A stretch of 64,000 nucleotides of DNA from the NCBI RefSeq assembly GCF_004664715.2, contig NC_051084.1, positions 59,019,334 through 59,083,333 of the forward strand, written 5' to 3'. The notes under the pieces were generated by a model. The model was not told the origin of the DNA and did not search any database. It was given only the letters and a program-made list of their open reading frames with translations. The position numbers and the translations under genes are program-made. This DNA is from Peromyscus leucopus. Its lineage: Eukaryota > Chordata > Mammalia > Rodentia > Cricetidae. Shown in pieces: positions 22,590 to 34,560 of this stretch (position 1 is its first letter; each line of letters begins with the position of its first letter).

Positions 22590-22885
22590 CGTAGGTGAGT
22601 TTTTCTGTGCCAGCACGTGCTCCTAAAGAATCACTCAGAAACTTGTTACTCTTACCTTTGAATTAACCCATATTTCTTATCTATGCTTTGCTACGTGGCT
22701 TGGTACCTTTTCTCAGTAGGACATGCCCATCTTGCTTCTTTCTGTGTGTGCTCCAGACTCCTGACTCCACCCTTCTTCCTCCCAGCATTCTCAGTTTGAC
22801 TTTCCAGACTAACCTCACCCCATTGAGCTATTGACCAGTCAGCACATTTTAGACTGGGTTGTAGGAGAAATTCTACAGACCTCTA
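22590..22885 (-). mobile_element. LTR-like remnant, rodent class II type
   Basis: Phrases such as 'aattaacccatatttctta', 'ctacgtggcttggtacctt' and 'cccttcttcctcccagcat' recur in rodent LTRs read on the opposite strand, with the CCAAT-like 'gaccagtcagcacatttta' region near the right. The ends are not resolved and no duplication was found. Confidence 0.5.
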
Positions 22886-22889
22886 GTAG

Positions 22890-23910
22890 CATAGTTAGTT
22901 TGGGCTAGTTGTGTTGAAAAACAATTAGTTGGTTAAGTTATATCCAGATTAAAATTCCAGTGCAGTGTAATTGCAAAAGACATCATTTAAAATATATGTT
23001 TGCATGTAAACTACAGAAGTTCTCAATATGCACTTTAACTTTTAGATCATTAAGCATATTGAAGTTAGGTAAGGAAATGAAGGTTAAATCAAGTCGCTAA
23101 AGATAAGTTATGCACACATATCTGCCCAGTACTCTGAGACTGAGGGAGAAGGTCAAGCTCAGGGCCAGCCTGGGACACACAGTAAATTGCCTTACAATAA
23201 ATAGATAAACTAAAAGGGTAAAACACAATAATAAACATACAAAATTAAGTTACAAATTTTCTTTTGGTGAATGAATTCCATTCGATCAGTGTCACCTGTC
23301 TGGCATATGCAAAATTTGCACCTTATCTCTACAATCTGCCCAACATTGGGGAAATATCGGCTGTGCAAGGGGACTGGCATTAACAACCTCAGCATCCCTT
23401 AAATTCACTTTCCATACTTGTTTTGACTTCCACACTAATCTAAATTTCATTTCAAAGTTTCCAGAGTTATAGTATTTGCTGAAATCACTTTACTAGGATG
23501 GAGGTAGGGTCTTTTTATATCAAAAGAAAAAAAAAGGCTTCTAGAAATATGATGAGAAAACAGAGACTGGGTTGATAAGCAAGCAGCAAACCCTGACATC
23601 CCTGGGGGCTGCTGACGACAGAAGCAGAGGCTGTGATTTTGACAGGTTCATAAATGAACAGGCAAAAAGGGCGTCGGTCTAGCGAGCTGGGAAGGAAGGA
23701 AGACTCACTTACTAAGTTAGGACACCTACAGGGGGGTGAAAGCTGGAGCTGGAAAAGAGTGAGCCATCTCATGATGCAAAGACACACAATAAAACAACAA
23801 CAACAACATCTTAGTCCTGGGTGGGGAAAAGTCTTCCTTAAAAAATCTAGAATTTGAGTCTCTCCACTCATTCATTCAGGGTTTAAATTTTTCTACACCT
23901 GTGTAGTTCA
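22890..23910. other. Unique sequence with a short old B1-like remnant
   Basis: A B1-like fragment lies at about 23128-23205 ('tcagggccagcctgggaca'). The rest shows no repeat or coding signal. Confidence 0.45.
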
Positions 23911-23917
23911 TACGCTA

Positions 23918-24200
23918 GGGCTAGGGACAAGGCTCAGCAGAGGAAGTGTTTGCTGTGCGAGTGTGAAGACTTGAGTTCGTATCCTAGCACACCCTAGCTA
24001 AGTGTAATACCTCCCATCTGTAATCCCAGGTTACACAGGCAGAAAAAATATCACCTGGGCCTAGAGTTGTAGGCCTGCCACCCCAGTTACTCAGGAGGCT
24101 GAGACACCAAGATAACAAGTTCAAGGCTAGCCTGGACTACAAAATGAGCTTAAGGCCAGCCTGGGCAAGTTAGTGAACCCATGTCTCAAAACAAAAAAGG
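23918..24200 (+). mobile_element. B4-type composite SINE (ID-like head, B1-like body)
   Basis: Left part 'ctagggacaaggctcagca...acttgagttcgtatcctag' is an ID/tRNA-like head. The right part 'catctgtaatcccaggtta...cccagttactcaggaggctga...aaggccagcctgggcaa...tgtctcaaaacaaaaaa' is 7SL-derived. It is strongly diverged. Confidence 0.6.
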
Positions 24201-25147
24201 TACAAAAAGATCAGTGGGTATGCTTTACAAGTTGCTGCTTGACTGGCGTGTATGATGCCTTAAGTTCAACCACTGATACCATCTCTAGAAAAAGAAGCAA
24301 AGGAAAATGTATTCAATTGAGTTTCTTAAAAGTGTTAGACATCATTCTAGATATGGCAAATAAATATAAAGTTGAACATAAAAGATGATCTTGGCTTTGT
24401 AGACCCTTAAAAATCTATCTAGTAAATAAGGCATTAAGTCAGTAGCTAGCTCTATTTCAAAGTATTTCCATTTCCCCAAAACATCCCTTTTATAAAATAT
24501 GACCTCCTGCATTCTGTTAGTCCGACCTGCCCATCTGTGGTCCCATTCTTTCTCTTGTAGGTCTCTGGGAAATTAGTCTCCTCAGTATTGTTCCCATTTT
24601 TCTCTTTCATAATGCCACGTGTTTCTTTGCAATCCCCAAATTATAACCAATTATTAATTTGTCTTTCAGCCTCTGGCATTAGTTATGATCTCCTTAAAAA
24701 TAGGAGATCATACCTACTTACTAGTCAGCCATCATCATGGTTAATATAAGGCATGTGATGATGTTGAAAACATGCACCTGTGTTACATACCTGGCGAACT
24801 ATTGAGGCAATCATGCAGTTAATGCAGCTTCATAAGGAGGAAATGCACCACGGTCCTTTGCCTCAAAAAGAAAAGTCAAAAACAAAAAACCACCACCAAT
24901 AACAAAGGAAACCTAAAATACTATTGAGAAAAAAAAAAGTAACACTGCAAATATAAATACTTCATTGTCTCTAGGGCTTTTTGATGCTGTCACTAATAAC
25001 TTATTTTAACCAATTGTCTTTGGAGTTTTTCTTAGTCAAAATACTGACTTCCTCCCATGCATGGAACTCCTATATATGCCGTCAGAAAAGTAAATAAAAT
25101 TAATGAGCAATTCGGAAAATACTCTTATCTAGGGACCTTTTTCTATT
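24200..25147. other. AT-rich unique sequence, no gene seen
   Basis: Only short accidental reading frames. No repeat family recognised. Confidence 0.5.
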
Positions 25148-25155
25148 CTATAGAG

Positions 25156-25399
25156 CAGTGGTCAACCTGTGGGTTGTGAGCCCTCCTGGGATCGAATGAT
25201 TGTTTCACAGGGGTCACATATCAGAGATCCTGAATATCAGACATTTATGTTGTAATTCATTATGTAATTGTAATTAATTATGACAGTAGCCAAGTCACAG
25301 TTATGAAGTAGCAATGAAAATAGTGTTATGGTTGGGGGTCAGCACAACATGCGGAACTGTAGTAAATGGTTGCAGCATGAGGAACGTTGGGAACCACTG
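25156..25399. mobile_element. Non-autonomous hAT-type DNA transposon (URR1-like)
   Basis: Terminal inverted repeats cagtggt.caacct (left) and gggaaccactg (right) are of the Charlie/hAT kind. The internal 'cacagttatgaagtagcaa' and 'tatggttgggggtcagcac' are the hallmarks of the common URR1-type rodent element. Flanking duplications are ctatagag (25148-25155) and ctgtagag (25400-25407), 8 bp with one mismatch, the length expected for hAT. It encodes no transposase. A related element lies at 59099-59306. Confidence 0.85.
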
Positions 25400-25407
25400 C
25401 TGTAGAG

Positions 25408-27520
25408 GCTTGTTCATTACTGGCCAATTTATCTGGAGAAAATGCTTTCCTTTTATTATCATGTCAATAAGAAAAGCATTCGTATTTTTTAAGATAGGAT
25501 TTTCTTCCTTGGGTTAATACATCATAGTTTCATTTGACTTTTTCATATATCAACATTTTTAGAGCACTAATACTTTGAACTATAAATTTGGTTGCTACTT
25601 AGGATAATGCATTACTTTAGCATGACATGTTTTCTAAACTACTCTGAAGAATTTAGTAGCCATACTGAATAACATTTATTAAATATATATTCGGAGGAAC
25701 ATGTGATTAAAAATATCTCAGTATGCAATTGTTTATTTATATACAAAATCAACTTGCAATTGAGATGCCAGCCTTGCAATAATATGCCTTTGGCTGGAGC
25801 ATATTGCCAAAAATCAGTTCTCTGGGGCTCTGTGACTGAACATTTCCAGATCTCTTATACAAAATAACCTGCCATTGTATACAGATTTATAAAGAGAGAG
25901 AGTCAGACACATTAAGACCATAAAAACAGATGGCTCTAGCTGTCCATTACTGACCTGTAACTGCAATCTGGCCTTTGCCTGAAGTCTTGATCTCACAAAG
26001 GCAAACCCTCTTGCTATTACCAGGACCTCTATGGTATTTATTAGACCTCACCAGCACTGAGAGAGGGAGGCTGCAATTTAGTACATGTAATTCAAAAGAA
26101 TTTCTTCCAGACTTCCTTGAAGTAATATAAGGAAGTTCCTTTCATTTCTACCTTAAAAGAAAATTGATTCTTAAATTCAACTCTGCAGAAACGTATCTTT
26201 TGGAGCATCGCACATAAAACAGGCACACTGCCCGGGGACTCTTGCCTATTGTTCTAGCAGATTGCACTCACTATACTGTGGGAAATGAAACACTCCTACA
26301 TTTATCTGTCTCAAAAATTGCCCCAAGAAGGAAATCCACTATCTCCACAATTATTTTGAATTGGTGGTATGGAGCAATGCATTCAGACAGACAAGAGAGG
26401 CACGGGTCTAAGACTAGGAAAAAGTAAAGAAATAGAACTTTTCTATGTGCTATTAATGAAATAATGTTCTTGAAAAACCCAAATCAATAATGAACATGTA
26501 TAAAATACACGAGGCAACAGGATATGGCTGTGATGTTCAAAAATTAATAATCTCGTGCTTGGTCAGGAAATGTAGTCTAAAAATCTCAATAAAAACCTTT
26601 AACATATATTTTATGTATAATTTATAATAAACAGAGATATGCCAAATATATTTAAGGGAATACTTAAAATAGATCTGAAAAGTACAAATGTAGATTTTAA
26701 TTAATAGAAGGAAATTATTCACTCTTGGAGAATGAATGACTCAACATAAAAGTTTAATTCTCTTCAAGTTCATATAACAAATACAACAACAAAATTCATG
26801 TTCAATAGTTACGTAAATTAATTCTAAAGTTCATACTGAAAAATTAACATACAAGAATAACTTAGAACGTTCATGCTGAAACAGGAGAGTAATTAGGTTT
26901 TTTTTTTTAACCAATTTTTAAAGCTAGAAAAACTTCAGTATTTAAATTGGTAGCTGCAGCTCAGTTGCGGAGGAATCATTTATGTCCACCTCACCCCATC
27001 CAAAGCTCTAGGAACATCTCAGAAGAGGGATTGAAAAGATATGAGTCAGCAGATGGGGTGAAAGAGCTATGAGATGGTGACCTCTGGACACGGCACGGCT
27101 GTTGCACACATGAATTCACAGCAGCTGTGGTTATCTGCACAAGACCTGGACAAGATCAAGCCATTCAAAATTCCAGCGTGACTGATGGGGCAGAGTGGGG
27201 GGAGGAGTCCTCCACTACAACTCCCTTCAGAAGAGCTGTTGGCAGTTGATGGTTGCTGAGGGAGGGACAGTCATTCTCTTCAGAGATGTGGCTGCCAGCA
27301 GGTTATCCAGGCCTCAGGGTATGGATACCCCACACCCATGTAGCAATAAATAGACTCAGGGGCTTATTCAGAATAAAAACAACAGAGGACATGAAGTTGC
27401 ATGAGATGGAGTGGGAAACACTAAGGAGGGCTTGAAGGGAGATGGAGGTAGGTAGATATAATCAAAATACATTGTGTAAATGTATGCAAATTTTAACAAA
27501 TAAATAAAATATTTACTTGT
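25408..27520. other. AT-rich unique sequence, no gene seen
   Basis: Two kilobases without a recognised repeat or coding signal, with several short AT-rich palindromic runs around 26580-26660. Confidence 0.45.
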
Positions 27521-27524
27521 TTAG

Positions 27525-27722
27525 TTAGGTTTTGTTTTGTTTTGTTTTTGTTTTTTTTTGTTTTTTGTTTTGTTTTGTTTTGTTTTCAGACAGGGTCTCT
27601 CTACATAGTCCTGAATGTCCTGGAACTCACTATGTAGACCAGGCTGGCCTTGAACTCTAGAGATCTGTCTGCCTCTGCCTCCAAAGTGCTGTAATTAAAG
27701 ACATACGCCACTATTCCAAGCC
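27525..27722 (-). mobile_element. B1 SINE, minus strand
   Basis: Body 'cagacagggtctctctaca...tcctggaactcactatgta...ggccttgaactctagagat' is the reverse complement of B1. The A tail has become a (TTTTG)n run at 27525-27586. Divergence is moderate. Confidence 0.9.
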
Positions 27723-27932
27723 CCCTAAAAGTACTATTTCAAACAAAATAAAATCACACTTTTGCAAGAAAAGTATCAGTAAAAGGAATTACACAGCAAC
27801 TTCAAAAATAAAATTACCTACACAGAGAGATTTGAGGTATAAGTGCAATCTCAAATCATCTGGAAAATCATGGACATTTAAATAAATTATGTCAGAAAAA
27901 CTGGGAGTCTACTCATACTTCAAATGCTACTA

Positions 27933-28403
27933 TGGTTGATATATTGTACACCCCCAATAAAACTTGTCTGGGGATCAGACAACAGAACAGCCACTAGATT
28001 AGACATAGAGGCCAGGCAGTGGTGGAACACACCTTTAATCCTATCACTCAGGAGGCAGAGATCTGTCTGCATTTCTGTGAGTTCAAGGCCACACTGGGAA
28101 AGAGTAAGGCTGGTGGCACACACCTTTAATCCAAGGAAGTGATGGCAGGAAGCAGAAAAGTATATAAGGCATGAGGACCAGGAACTAGAGGCTTTTAGGC
28201 AGTTCAATTAAGACCCTTTCAGGTGAGGACTCAGAGGCTTTCAGTCTGAGGAAACAGGATCAGCTGAGGAGTTGGTGAAGTGAGGTTGACTGTGGCTTGT
28301 TCCTTTGTCTCTCTGATCTTTCAGCTTTAACCCCAATATATGGCTACAGGCTTTCATTATAAGACCGTTTAGCAATTCATCTTATATACTATACTAGACT
28401 ACA
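27933..28403 (+). mobile_element. Solo LTR-like element of the 10059 family, plus strand
   Basis: The same order of blocks as the LTR at 10059-10574: 'accccc'+AATAAA near the left, 'cagacaacagaacagccac', two embedded B1-like segments, TATATAAGGCATGAGGACC at about 28162-28180, 'gaggactcagaggctttca', 'gctgaggagttggtgaagt' and 'ctgtggcttgttcc'. The left end is set by a TG at 27933. The right end is uncertain by about 30 bp and no clean duplication is visible. Confidence 0.7.
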
Positions 28404-28573
28404 CTAGCATGATCAAAATGGATCAGAGATCTAGTACTGAGGACCGCAACAGGCAGAGAACTGCTGGAATCCTTAAATAACCTGTGAATGAGTTAGGACT
28501 CAAATTCTAGAGCCAATGTAAGATTGATACATTCAAGGTCATTAGAAATACTTGAGTGACCAAAACTGCTATG

Positions 28574-28977
28574 TTTTAGTCACTGTTCTATTACTGTAAA
28601 GAGACACAATGACCAAGATAATCATTAAAAAAAAAAGAAAAGCATTTAATTAGGGACTTGCTTACAGTTTTAGAGGGTTAGTCTGTGATCATCACAGGGA
28701 AGCAGACAGGCATGGCTCTGGAGTAGTAGCTTAGAACTTGACATCCTGGTCACAGCAACAGGCAGAGAGAGGCTGGGGCTGGCATGGGCTTTTGAAACCT
28801 CAAAGCCCAACCCCAGGAACATGTCTCCTCCAAAAAAGGACACACCTCATTCAACAAGGACACACCTCGTCCAAAAAGATCATGCTTCCTAATCCTTTCC
28901 AACAGTTCATCAACCAGGGACTAAACAGGCAAGTGTATAAGTCTGTCATGGCAATTCTCATTCAAACCACTGTGCTC
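28574..28977 (+). mobile_element. Rodent interspersed repeat ('gtaaagagacacaatgacc' type)
   Basis: Starts 'ttttagtcactgttctatt', passes 'aagagacacaatgaccaag' and 'gcatttaattagggacttg', and ends 'ggcaattctcattcaaacc'. This is a well-known rodent repeat whose class I cannot name with certainty. It contains a local duplication of 'ggacacacct' (about 28838-28877). A related copy lies at 34212. Confidence 0.6.
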
Positions 28978-29289
28978 TGTTAACAAAATCAAATGACAGA
29001 TATGAAGAAAACGTTTGCTACTCTCAAATATCTCCAGAAACCAGATGACCACCGTTTTTAGTAAGCAGCATATTAAGTTTTCTGTAGACAACTGTAAAAC
29101 TGATATGTTTCATCTTTAAAAATTTCTTTAAATAGATTTTTTAAAAAGATTAACAACTTAAGACAAAATGAGCAATAGTTACAATCCCTTCACAGAAAAG
29201 GTATGTGGTTCCCAAATATATAATTTTATAACTTCTGGCATAATAAGAAAAAAAAATTTAAGCTTCATTGGGATTCCATTTTTGGTGAT

Positions 29290-29715
29290 GTACTGACAGT
29301 TTGCATATAAGGCTATATGAGATATGAATTCCCAAATATTGTTGATGGGAATGTCAAATGCTACAACCCCTGGGGAGGAGATTTGGCATTCTGTAGCAAC
29401 ATTACACATGCATTTACCCTCAACACAGCAGCAATTCCCACCTGTGGGAATTTAACTTGAAGCCTCATTTCCACAAATGTGAGGATGGGAAAGAGCCAAC
29501 AACATATGCAGAAGGCTAGCCACTGAAGGATCATTTATAATAGCAAACTGCTGGAAACAGCCCAATTGCCCAACCACCAGCAACTGGTAGAATAAATTAT
29601 GGAACATTCATACATGGAATGCTATTCACTCTAAAAAATATAGATTAGGAAGAGCTCGATAAATTGATATGGTTTCCAGGATGCAGTATAATTTGGAAAA
29701 GGTATTCCTATATAT
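29290..29715 (+). mobile_element. Ancient L1 ORF2 3' fragment
   Basis: Phrases 'gatgggaatgtcaaatgct', 'acacagcagcaattcccac', 'ataatagcaaactgctgga', 'gcccaattgcccaaccacc' and 'ggaacattcatacatggaa' follow the ORF2 C-terminal region of old mammalian L1. Strongly decayed. Confidence 0.65.
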
Positions 29716-29729
29716 TATACTATCTTTTT

Positions 29730-29945
29730 AAAGGTCTATTTGTATTATTTTTAATTCATGTGCACATATATGTGTCTGTGTGAGTGAATGCCATGTGTGC
29801 AGGTACCCATGGAGGCCAGAAGAGAGCGCAGGGTCCCTAAGAAGTAGAGTAACAGGTGACTGTGAGCCACTGGGTGGGTGCTGAGAACCAAACGTGGGTC
29901 TTCTGATAGAGCAGTGAGTGCTCTTAACCACTTGAACCATTTCTA
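29730..29945 (-). mobile_element. B3-type SINE, minus strand
   Basis: The reverse complement carries the B2/B3 order: 'gagtgctcttaaccacttga' on plus is the tRNA-like head, then 'accaaacgtgggtcttctg' and 'gaggccagaagagagcgca', with an A/T-rich tail on the left. Confidence 0.8.
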
Positions 29946-30590
29946 ATAATCTCCATCAGCTCTAGAAAGAAGTGTCGTTGATGAGGGGTGAGGATTACAC
30001 TATCTGTGGATGTAAAGAGAAATCTAGAGAATGAAGTCACAGTTTTAGGGAAGTGGTAACAGCAGCTTCTCCTTTAGTGCCCATGACTGACCGCCCCAGA
30101 CATGAGTCGTTGACTACGTTTACAGTAAATTGGACATAAATTGTGTTGCTCTTTCTTGTGTGTGATCGTCCTTGTGATGATCACATGGTCTCACGAGTAG
30201 GGAGATATTAAAGCTGTGAAGAAAACATTGTTGCTTTAGGTATCACACGGCAAAGAACTTAGTGCAGGGCCTTGGGGTGTTTGTGCCTTGCTCTTCCCAG
30301 GTGTGGAGCAGGGCAAGATGTAGGAAGCGTCAGAAACAGCAAATGTGGCAACAGTGAGCAGTAGGTGAATCCAGCTGAAGAAAGTGGCCCAAGGGGCAGG
30401 CAATCTTCTCAACATGTTTCCTTGGTTTGAGTTTTTTAAATTAAAGTTGAGGGGAAAGAAACTGCACTATAACCCCGCCCCCCCCCCCCCCCCGCAGGTG
30501 TTTCTACTCTAACATCTTAAGATAATTATACAGCAACGTTCCCTAGACACTGCAAACACATGGCCACATAAGTAGAGACAAATGTTCATT
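29946..30590. other. Unique sequence with a C16 run
   Basis: C16 at 30478-30493, just right of a C4-G, gives a strong G-rich strand. No gene or repeat family recognised. Confidence 0.45.
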
Positions 30591-31110
30591 TTTTTTTTCC
30601 TTTTTTATGGGCAGCAGCCCCCTCTTCGACCTTGCCTGGATCTCGCTAAGCTGGAAAACTACGCTGGACTAATTCCCTAAAAGTCACGAGGCTTTGTGTC
30701 ATGCTTCCTGAATTGAGGAAAGATAATTGAGAGAAATAAAGACAGGCAGGCTGGCAGACAGACAGACAGACAGGACTCTTAGATTGAGACAACATTTTTC
30801 AGTGTCTGGAGCTATTCCCGGTATGCATTAACAACACAAAACATCCCTGTTTGAAGGCTTCTGCTGCTAAGGCAGCTCCTGATGAACATATCCTTGTCAT
30901 CATTTCTTACCCATTCGCTGTAATTAAACATCACTAAATTAGTAGTGCTCACTTCAGAAAATCTCGAGCTGCTCCATGGCAATTTACGGTGTCTCAGTGG
31001 CTTTCCTCCCTGAGTTTATTTCCTTGGGCATTTGTCTTAAATGCACTCATTACTTCTGCAAGTGGCAAATGTGTGACTGGAAGGACCAACACCTATCTAT
31101 GTCCATGGAA
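30590..31110. promoter_or_regulatory. Unique, homeobox-motif-rich segment, candidate conserved non-coding element
   Basis: No repeat is recognised and sequence complexity is high. The part at about 30905-31075 contains 'cgctgtaattaaacatcac', 'aaattagtagtgctcac' and 'ctcgagctgctccatggc', with TAATTA-type cores and isolated CpGs. A short (AGAC)n run lies at about 30752-30772. Its regulatory role is inferred from composition alone. Confidence 0.25.
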
Positions 31111-31990
31111 TTTATGACCAGGGCTAGATTTGTGTGTGAAAAAGAGAAGTGAGCCACCCTCTTGTAATTAGTGACCTGCTATCCTTGCCTATAAGGGAAA
31201 CTGCTGGGAAATACAGCTCCCTTTACATTTCTCTTCTACACCTCTCCTGAAAAGAAATTTTAATCACCTCTGTTTTTGGGGAAAATGAGACAAAATGCAA
31301 AGCACCATTACTTCAGACCAGCTATTTTTATTCTGTTGAAACTCTTGGAGCTTGCATTTTGGCGGAGGGCCTGATGAGGGACGGGGAGGAAGTAGCTGCT
31401 TCTCTCCTTTTCAGTTTCATTCAGGGTGATGCCCAGCTCCAAATTAGAATGTCAGTCCATGGTGGGGGACTGGGTGTCACCAAAGATACTGAGGTTTCTG
31501 GAGCTTGAAGCTTACATATTTTCCTAACCAACTTAAAGCAAAATAATTTTAGAAGTATTGACAGAAAATCAGATGCACACATAAATGCTTACTTAGAATA
31601 AAAAAGAAACAATATACGTGTAAAACATTTTTAGGAGCTAGCAATTTCTTAAAAAGAGCTAACAAGTACCACAGAGGAATTCTGAAATAATATATTTTAC
31701 TATGCAGCTAATTAATATATTTAAGAATGGTTTCTGTATAACTTTTGATCACATTTTCATGAACCATTACTTTTGCAGTATTTCCTATGAAGGCCAAAGA
31801 AGGTGATTTAATATTTCTTCTATTATTAACGATTAATAGAAATTTATAGAATTCAGTCAATTATATATTTTCCTCATTTTGGTAGTAGTATGAAATTTTA
31901 AGAATTACTTCCAAATTTGGAAAAAAAAATTCTACCAAGTCTCCTTCAGATGCAAATTCAAAGATTTCAGGACATTATTATCTACATGTG
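31111..31990. other. AT-rich unique sequence, no gene seen
   Basis: No repeat family or coding signal recognised. AT content rises towards the right. Confidence 0.45.
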
Positions 31991-31992
31991 GT

Positions 31993-32615
31993 GTCTTAAT
32001 TAGGATTACTATTGCTATGAAGAAACACCATAACCAAAAGCAACTTGGGAAGGAAAGGGTTTATGTGGCTTACATATCGCAAGTCACAGTCTATTGAAAG
32101 AAGCAAAGACAGGAACTCGAACCAGGCAGGAAGTTTATGTGGCTTGCATATCCCAAGTCACAGTCCATTGAAAGAAGCAAAGACAGGAACTCAAACCAGG
32201 CAGGAAGTTTATGTGGCTTACATATCCCAAGTCACAGTCCATTGGAAGAAGCAAAGACAGGAACTCAAACCAGGCAGGAAGTTTATGTGGCTTACATATC
32301 CCAAGTCACAGTCCATTGAAAGAAGCAAAGACAGGAACTCAAACCAGGCAGGAAGTTGGAGGCAAGAGCTGATGCAGAGGTCACGGAGGAGTGCTGCTTA
32401 CTGGCTTGCTCCCCATGGCTTGCTTAGCCTGCTTTCTTATAGAACCCAGGACCACCCACCCACAATGGGCTGGGCCCTCCCACATCAATCACTAGTTAAG
32501 AAAACGACCTATGAGTTTGCCAGCAGCCAGACCTTGGGAGGCATTTTCTTTATTGAGATTCCCTCTACTCTGATTAACACAGTTTGTATCCAGTTGACAT
32601 ATTACTAGCCAGCAC
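31993..32615 (+). mobile_element. Rodent interspersed repeat (RMER1-like) carrying an internal 74-bp array
   Basis: Left block 'tattgctatgaagaaacacc', 'gggaaggaaagggtttatg'; right block 'agagctgatgcagaggtca', 'tgcttactggcttgctccc', 'ttatagaacccaggaccac', 'caatgggctgggccctccc' and 'tatccagttgacatatta'. This is a common rodent repeat that I would call RMER1-like without certainty. A four-copy tandem expansion at 32060-32355 sits where the usual element has one copy. Confidence 0.65.
32060..32355. repeat. Four tandem copies of a 74-bp unit
   Basis: Unit starts ('tttatgtggctt') lie at 32060, 32134, 32208 and 32282, exactly 74 bp apart, and the array ends at 32355 ('ggcaggaagtt|gga'). Units differ at only a few positions (for example cgc/ccc near the unit middle, tcg/tca), so amplification is recent. 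Because 74 is not a multiple of 3, consecutive units are read in different frames, and all frames used are stop-free. Confidence 0.97.
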
Positions 32616-32619
32616 ACTT

Positions 32620-32787
32620 GGAATAGTTGAGAGTTTCAGTTTTATTTAAAAATCAATGAAAACCAAACCCTTCATTTTATCTGTGTGGTGATTGGAACAA
32701 TATTTTATATGTTAATGTGTATTTCCAGGTATGCCAGATCTCATTTCTCTTGATCACCTACATGGTTCTTGCCTGGGAATTTTTGGT

Positions 32788-32844
<57 letters not shown>

Positions 32845-33990
32845 CATGCTCAGTGAATTACCATGGGAGAGAATAGGAGGTTTTCCTCAAAGGAAGGCTA
32901 AGTACAGTGACGTTTTCATATGTGGAGTCAGCCATGCTCTTCATAAATATATCCCATTGAAAACAGTGCTCTCTACAACAGCTCTGGGACCTTCCCTCCA
33001 AGTGGAAAAGTATGATAAAGAAGTCACAGTAGAATGACTGTGATTATAGATGATCATAATAAAAAAGAACTTACTGCACAAATTTTCAATGCATGTAGAT
33101 AGCTTACTAGATAATAATCATTAGACTCATGATAAACCCATCTCTGCCTGTCAGTGCTGTGGAACTGTCGTTTCTCAACCCAGGGCCATGTTTTGTGGCT
33201 ATCTTCCGTCTTCCTGTATCACAAACATTAAGTGTAAAAGAAAAACATATTTTCACTTTCTTTTATTTCATATTATTTTCATTTGCTCACATGAAAAGCT
33301 AAAGATATAGTGAAAATTTAAACTTTGGTAGGCACTGGGGTAATGGTTATACAATCTCAAAGTTGTATCTAATTAGAAGATCACTGAGATGTTAATAATT
33401 CTGCAGAATAATATTTCAGAGAACATTTTCAAGAGTAATAAGAGTTTAATACCAACTAAAAGCTTGTTAGCTGGAAGGGATTATTTATGACATTCAAGGA
33501 AACTGGGAGAGATTCAATGTAATATCCACAAAGGCAAAACTGTATTAATGTAACATTACAAAATCCAACAGAAATATTTGTAAACAATAAGGGCAAATAT
33601 CACTTTGTACATTTCCCCTCTTCCCAGAGAAGGAGTTATCTATCCTGAGTAGAATTTTTGGTGGAACATTTCCTGTGTGAAGGAGGTAGCAGGTGGCTGC
33701 CATTTGGAGTGTGAAAAACACAGAGTCATGTGGATATAATTCTGAAAAAAAATGATCAAATGACAAAAATAAATTTAGGAATAATTTTCTCTACCTCTTG
33801 GAAGTTATTTTAAGCAGAAATTTAGAAAAATGCCAGAATATTAAGAGATAATAAATTATGTCTCATATAATAACTGTCAACATAAAAAGATACATTACAG
33901 TATCTGATTATATAGACAGTGAAAGTTTTCCCCATCAAACTATATTAAATAGGGACATTTTTGATAGCCATTAATTATTGATTTTCACAC
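32620..33990. other. Unique sequence containing a (GT)n microsatellite
   Basis: (GT)26 at 32791-32842. The rest is AT-rich and unrecognised. Confidence 0.5.
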
Positions 33991-33994
33991 AAAT

Positions 33995-34080
33995 AGCTGG
34001 TCATAGCTTAGTGGGAGGACACTTGACTAGCATGTATAAAGCTCTAGGTTTATTTGCTAGGACTGGCAAAGAACAGAAAA
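33995..34080 (+). mobile_element. ID-like short SINE
   Basis: Text 'agctggtcatagcttagtgg...cttgactagcatgtataaag...ctaggtttatttgctagga' follows the tRNA-like ID/B4 head ('gtggtagagcacttgcctagcatgc...gggttcaatcccc'). Decayed. Confidence 0.5.
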
Positions 34081-34211
34081 AGATTCCCACACAAATCTTC
34101 AGAAGTACACCACATAAAATATTGCTATCCTTAGAGCCCAAAGAAGTGTGTGCATAAACTTTCAAACCAATAGATTAAGAGCCTCCAAGCTTGTGTTTTA
34201 CTTCCTTTGCT

Positions 34212-34560
34212 GCCACAGTATCAGGTGCTTTTCTACGGCTGTGATAAAACACCATGACCAGGGCAAATGATAAAATGATAGAATGAAGCTTCTGGGCTTA
34301 TAGTCCTGAAAGATTAGAGTCTATGATGGCAGAGCAAAGCATTGTCAGCAAAACACAGCTGAAACCTCACAGCTCAGAGGAAAATCAGGAGGCAGAGAGC
34401 TCAAGTGTCTTTTGAAACTTCAAAGCCCACTCCCAGTAATACAGCTCCTTCAACAAGGCCACACCTCCGTATCCTTCCTAAACAGTTCTACCAACTGGGG
34501 ACCAAATGTTTCAACATACAAGTCTATGGGAGCCATACTCATTCAAACCTCCATAGTCAA
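34212..34560 (+). mobile_element. Rodent interspersed repeat, same type as 28574
   Basis: Shares 'tgataaaacaccatgacca', 'tttgaaacttcaaagccca', 'caacaaggccacacctccg', 'atacaagtctatgggagcc' and 'actcattcaaacct' with the 28574 copy. The middle part is shortened. Confidence 0.6.

Noticed and set aside
30478..30493. G-quadruplex candidate at the C16 run
   Set aside because: A single homopolymer run without separate G tracts is a poor quadruplex prediction; it is more simply a slippage-prone homopolymer.
32045..32608. 187-codon frame with internal peptide repeats as a possible new gene
   Set aside because: It is produced by a 74-bp tandem duplication within an interspersed repeat, read in shifting frames. 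No signal of selection can be seen.
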